Shown: positions 4,983 through 6,081 of the stretch, piece by piece
Layout: every line of letters starts with the position of its first letter
How positions within the stretch are numbered: position 1 is the first letter of the stretch
Assembly: GCA_029933115.1 (NCBI GenBank)
Contig: JAOZOT010000167.1
Coordinates: 1 to 6,081, forward strand
DNA from: Anaerolineae bacterium
Lineage (GTDB): Bacteria > Chloroflexota > Anaerolineae > E26-bin7
Length of the DNA: 6,081 bases
Reading direction: 5' to 3'
Notes under the pieces: generated by a model
The model's database searches: none
Seen by the model: the letters and a program-made list of their open reading frames with translations, nothing else
Told to the model about the DNA's origin: nothing
Translations under genes and position numbers: made by a program

Positions 4983-6081
4983 GCGTATAGAATTGCGACA
5001 CATCCGCCTGCCCCTGGCCCATCCCTTTGAGACCAGCTTTGGACGCCAGGAAGAACGGGACGCCATCATCGTCAAGCTTTTCAGCCAGGGGGTAGTGGGC
5101 TACGGAGAGACAGCCTCCCTGGTCGGGCCCTGGTATTCTTACGAAACCATCGAGACCTGCTGGCATGTGCAGCGAGATTTCCTGATACCGATGATGTTGG
5201 GCCGAGAGGTGGAAGGTGCGGCCCAGTTGATGGACCTCTTTGCCCCCGTGCGTGGCCACAACATGGCCAAGACCGGTCTGGAAGAAGCTTTTTGGGACCT
5301 GGCAGCCAAGCAAGAGGGGGTGTCACTGGCCCAGGCCCTGGGGGGCACCAGAGACGAGATCGAGTGTGGCGTCAGCATTGGTATTCAGGCTACTCTCTCC
5401 CACCTGCTGAAGCGCATTGAAGCTTTCCTGGCGGAAGGCTACCATCGCATCAAAATCAAAATCAAGCCGGGTTGGGACCTCTCAGTCGTCAAAGAAGTCA
5501 GGCGGGCCTTTCCTTACATCCGCCTGATGGTGGACGCTAATTCGGCTTACACCCTGGACGACGCGGAACTCTTTGTGGCTCTGGACGAGTACCATCTGTT
5601 GATGATCGAGCAGCCCTTGGGCTACGACGACATCGTGGACCACGCCCGGTTGCAGAGCCGGATTCAGACCCCCCTCTGTCTGGACGAAAGCATTCATACC
5701 CCAGACCACGCTCGCCAGGCTCTCGACCTGGGGAGTTGCCGCATCATCAACATCAAGCCCGGTCGAGTGGGGGGATTATACAGGGCCCAGCAGATTCACG
5801 ATCTCTGTCGGGAACGAGGGGCACCCGTCTGGTGCGGAGGGATGCTGGAGACAGGCATCGGGCGGGCCCACAACGTAGCCCTGGCCAGCCTGCCCAACTT
5901 TCAGTTGCCGGGCGACATCTCTGCCAGCAAGCGGTATTACAAACAGGACCTGGTCTGGCCTCCCTTTGAGGTTACTCCAGAGGGCATGATGGCTGTGCCC
6001 CAAGGACCGGGCATCGGTGTTGAGGTGGACGAAGAGCGGCTGGAAAGGATGACGGTGCGAGAGTACAGCAGAGCGGTGGGT
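4972..6081 (+). CDS. N-succinylamino acid racemase / o-succinylbenzoate synthase (enolase superfamily; 3' partial)
   Basis: Cytoplasmic Mg2+-dependent enzyme that racemises N-acyl (N-succinyl) amino acids by proton exchange at the alpha carbon; many relatives also make o-succinylbenzoate for menaquinone. 370 residues are visible and the frame is open at the right edge. The family is about 370-375 residues long and the C-terminal GIGVEVDEERL is present, so only a few residues are missing. Residues 1-125 are the capping domain with the substrate loop FETSFGR. The barrel carries every expected catalytic residue: K161 and K163 in KIKIK, metal ligands D188 (VDANS), E213 (IEQPL) and D238 (LDES), and K262 (NIKPGRVGG), within one residue of the Amycolatopsis numbering. 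Because no men genes are nearby while a GNAT acyltransferase and an amino-acid transporter are, the racemase role is favoured. The GTG start overlaps the PIN gene by 11 bp. Confidence 0.92.
   Translation, partial: MRIERIELRHIRLPLAHPFETSFGRQEERDAIIVKLFSQGVVGYGETASLVGPWYSYETIETCWHVQRDFLIPMMLGREVEGAAQLMDLFAPVRGHNMAKTGLEEAFWDLAAKQEGVSLAQALGGTRDEIECGVSIGIQATLSHLLKRIEAFLAEGYHRIKIKIKPGWDLSVVKEVRRAFPYIRLMVDANSAYTLDDAELFVALDEYHLLMIEQPLGYDDIVDHARLQSRIQTPLCLDESIHTPDHARQALDLGSCRIINIKPGRVGGLYRAQQIHDLCRERGAPVWCGGMLETGIGRAHNVALASLPNFQLPGDISASKRYYKQDLVWPPFEVTPEGMMAVPQGPGIGVEVDEERLERMTVREYSRAVG

Noticed and set aside
4954..6003. Several - strand open frames over the racemase gene
   Set aside because: The + strand frame contains the complete enolase-superfamily active site; the opposite frames have no recognisable motifs or ribosome-binding sites.

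Overview
The window is a 6.1 kb stretch of bacterial DNA with every supported gene on the + strand. GC is about 57-61% in the counted parts of the enzyme genes. The Ala/Pro/Glu-rich linker ahead of the solute-binding domain, the style of that binding domain, the RDD membrane domain and the PIN toxin-antitoxin pair are all common in Chloroflexota of the Anaerolineae type. That placement is an inference from protein style, not a proven assignment. Both edges cut through genes: the binding-protein gene lacks its 5' end and the enolase-superfamily gene lacks only its last few codons.

Layout: (1) 3-1460, a polar-amino-acid ABC transporter substrate-binding protein carrying two complete binding domains in one chain; 519 bp of the two copies are base-for-base identical while the edges of the copies differ by about 20%. 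(2) 1461-1594, a non-coding gap with a perfect 12-bp hairpin and a strong Shine-Dalgarno sequence. (3) 1595-3229, a HisM/GlnP-type amino-acid permease fused at its C-terminus to an enlarged RDD membrane domain. (4) 3260-4120, a GNAT acyltransferase of the COG3375 type. (5) 4124-4519 and 4497-4982, an overlapping Phd/YefM-like antitoxin and PIN-domain toxin of lower GC. (6) 4972-6081, an N-succinylamino acid racemase / o-succinylbenzoate synthase type enzyme with all its expected catalytic residues.

The genes are tightly spaced (30 nt, 3 nt, 23-bp overlap, 11-bp overlap) and look like one transcription unit from the permease onward, probably together with the binding protein. The simplest reading is an amino-acid uptake and conversion operon: the transporter brings in an amino acid, the GNAT enzyme N-acylates it (N-succinylation in the characterised pathway), and the racemase interconverts the D and L forms of the N-acyl amino acid. 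A deacylase to release the L-amino acid and the transporter ATPase would be expected nearby but are not in the window. The toxin-antitoxin pair sits between the two enzyme genes and looks like an insertion whose 3' end now contains the ribosome-binding site and start of the racemase gene.

The points most worth a second look are the recently homogenised double binding protein, the permease-RDD fusion, and the toxin-antitoxin module embedded in a metabolic operon. No RNA genes, CRISPR arrays, insertion sequences or transposases were seen.
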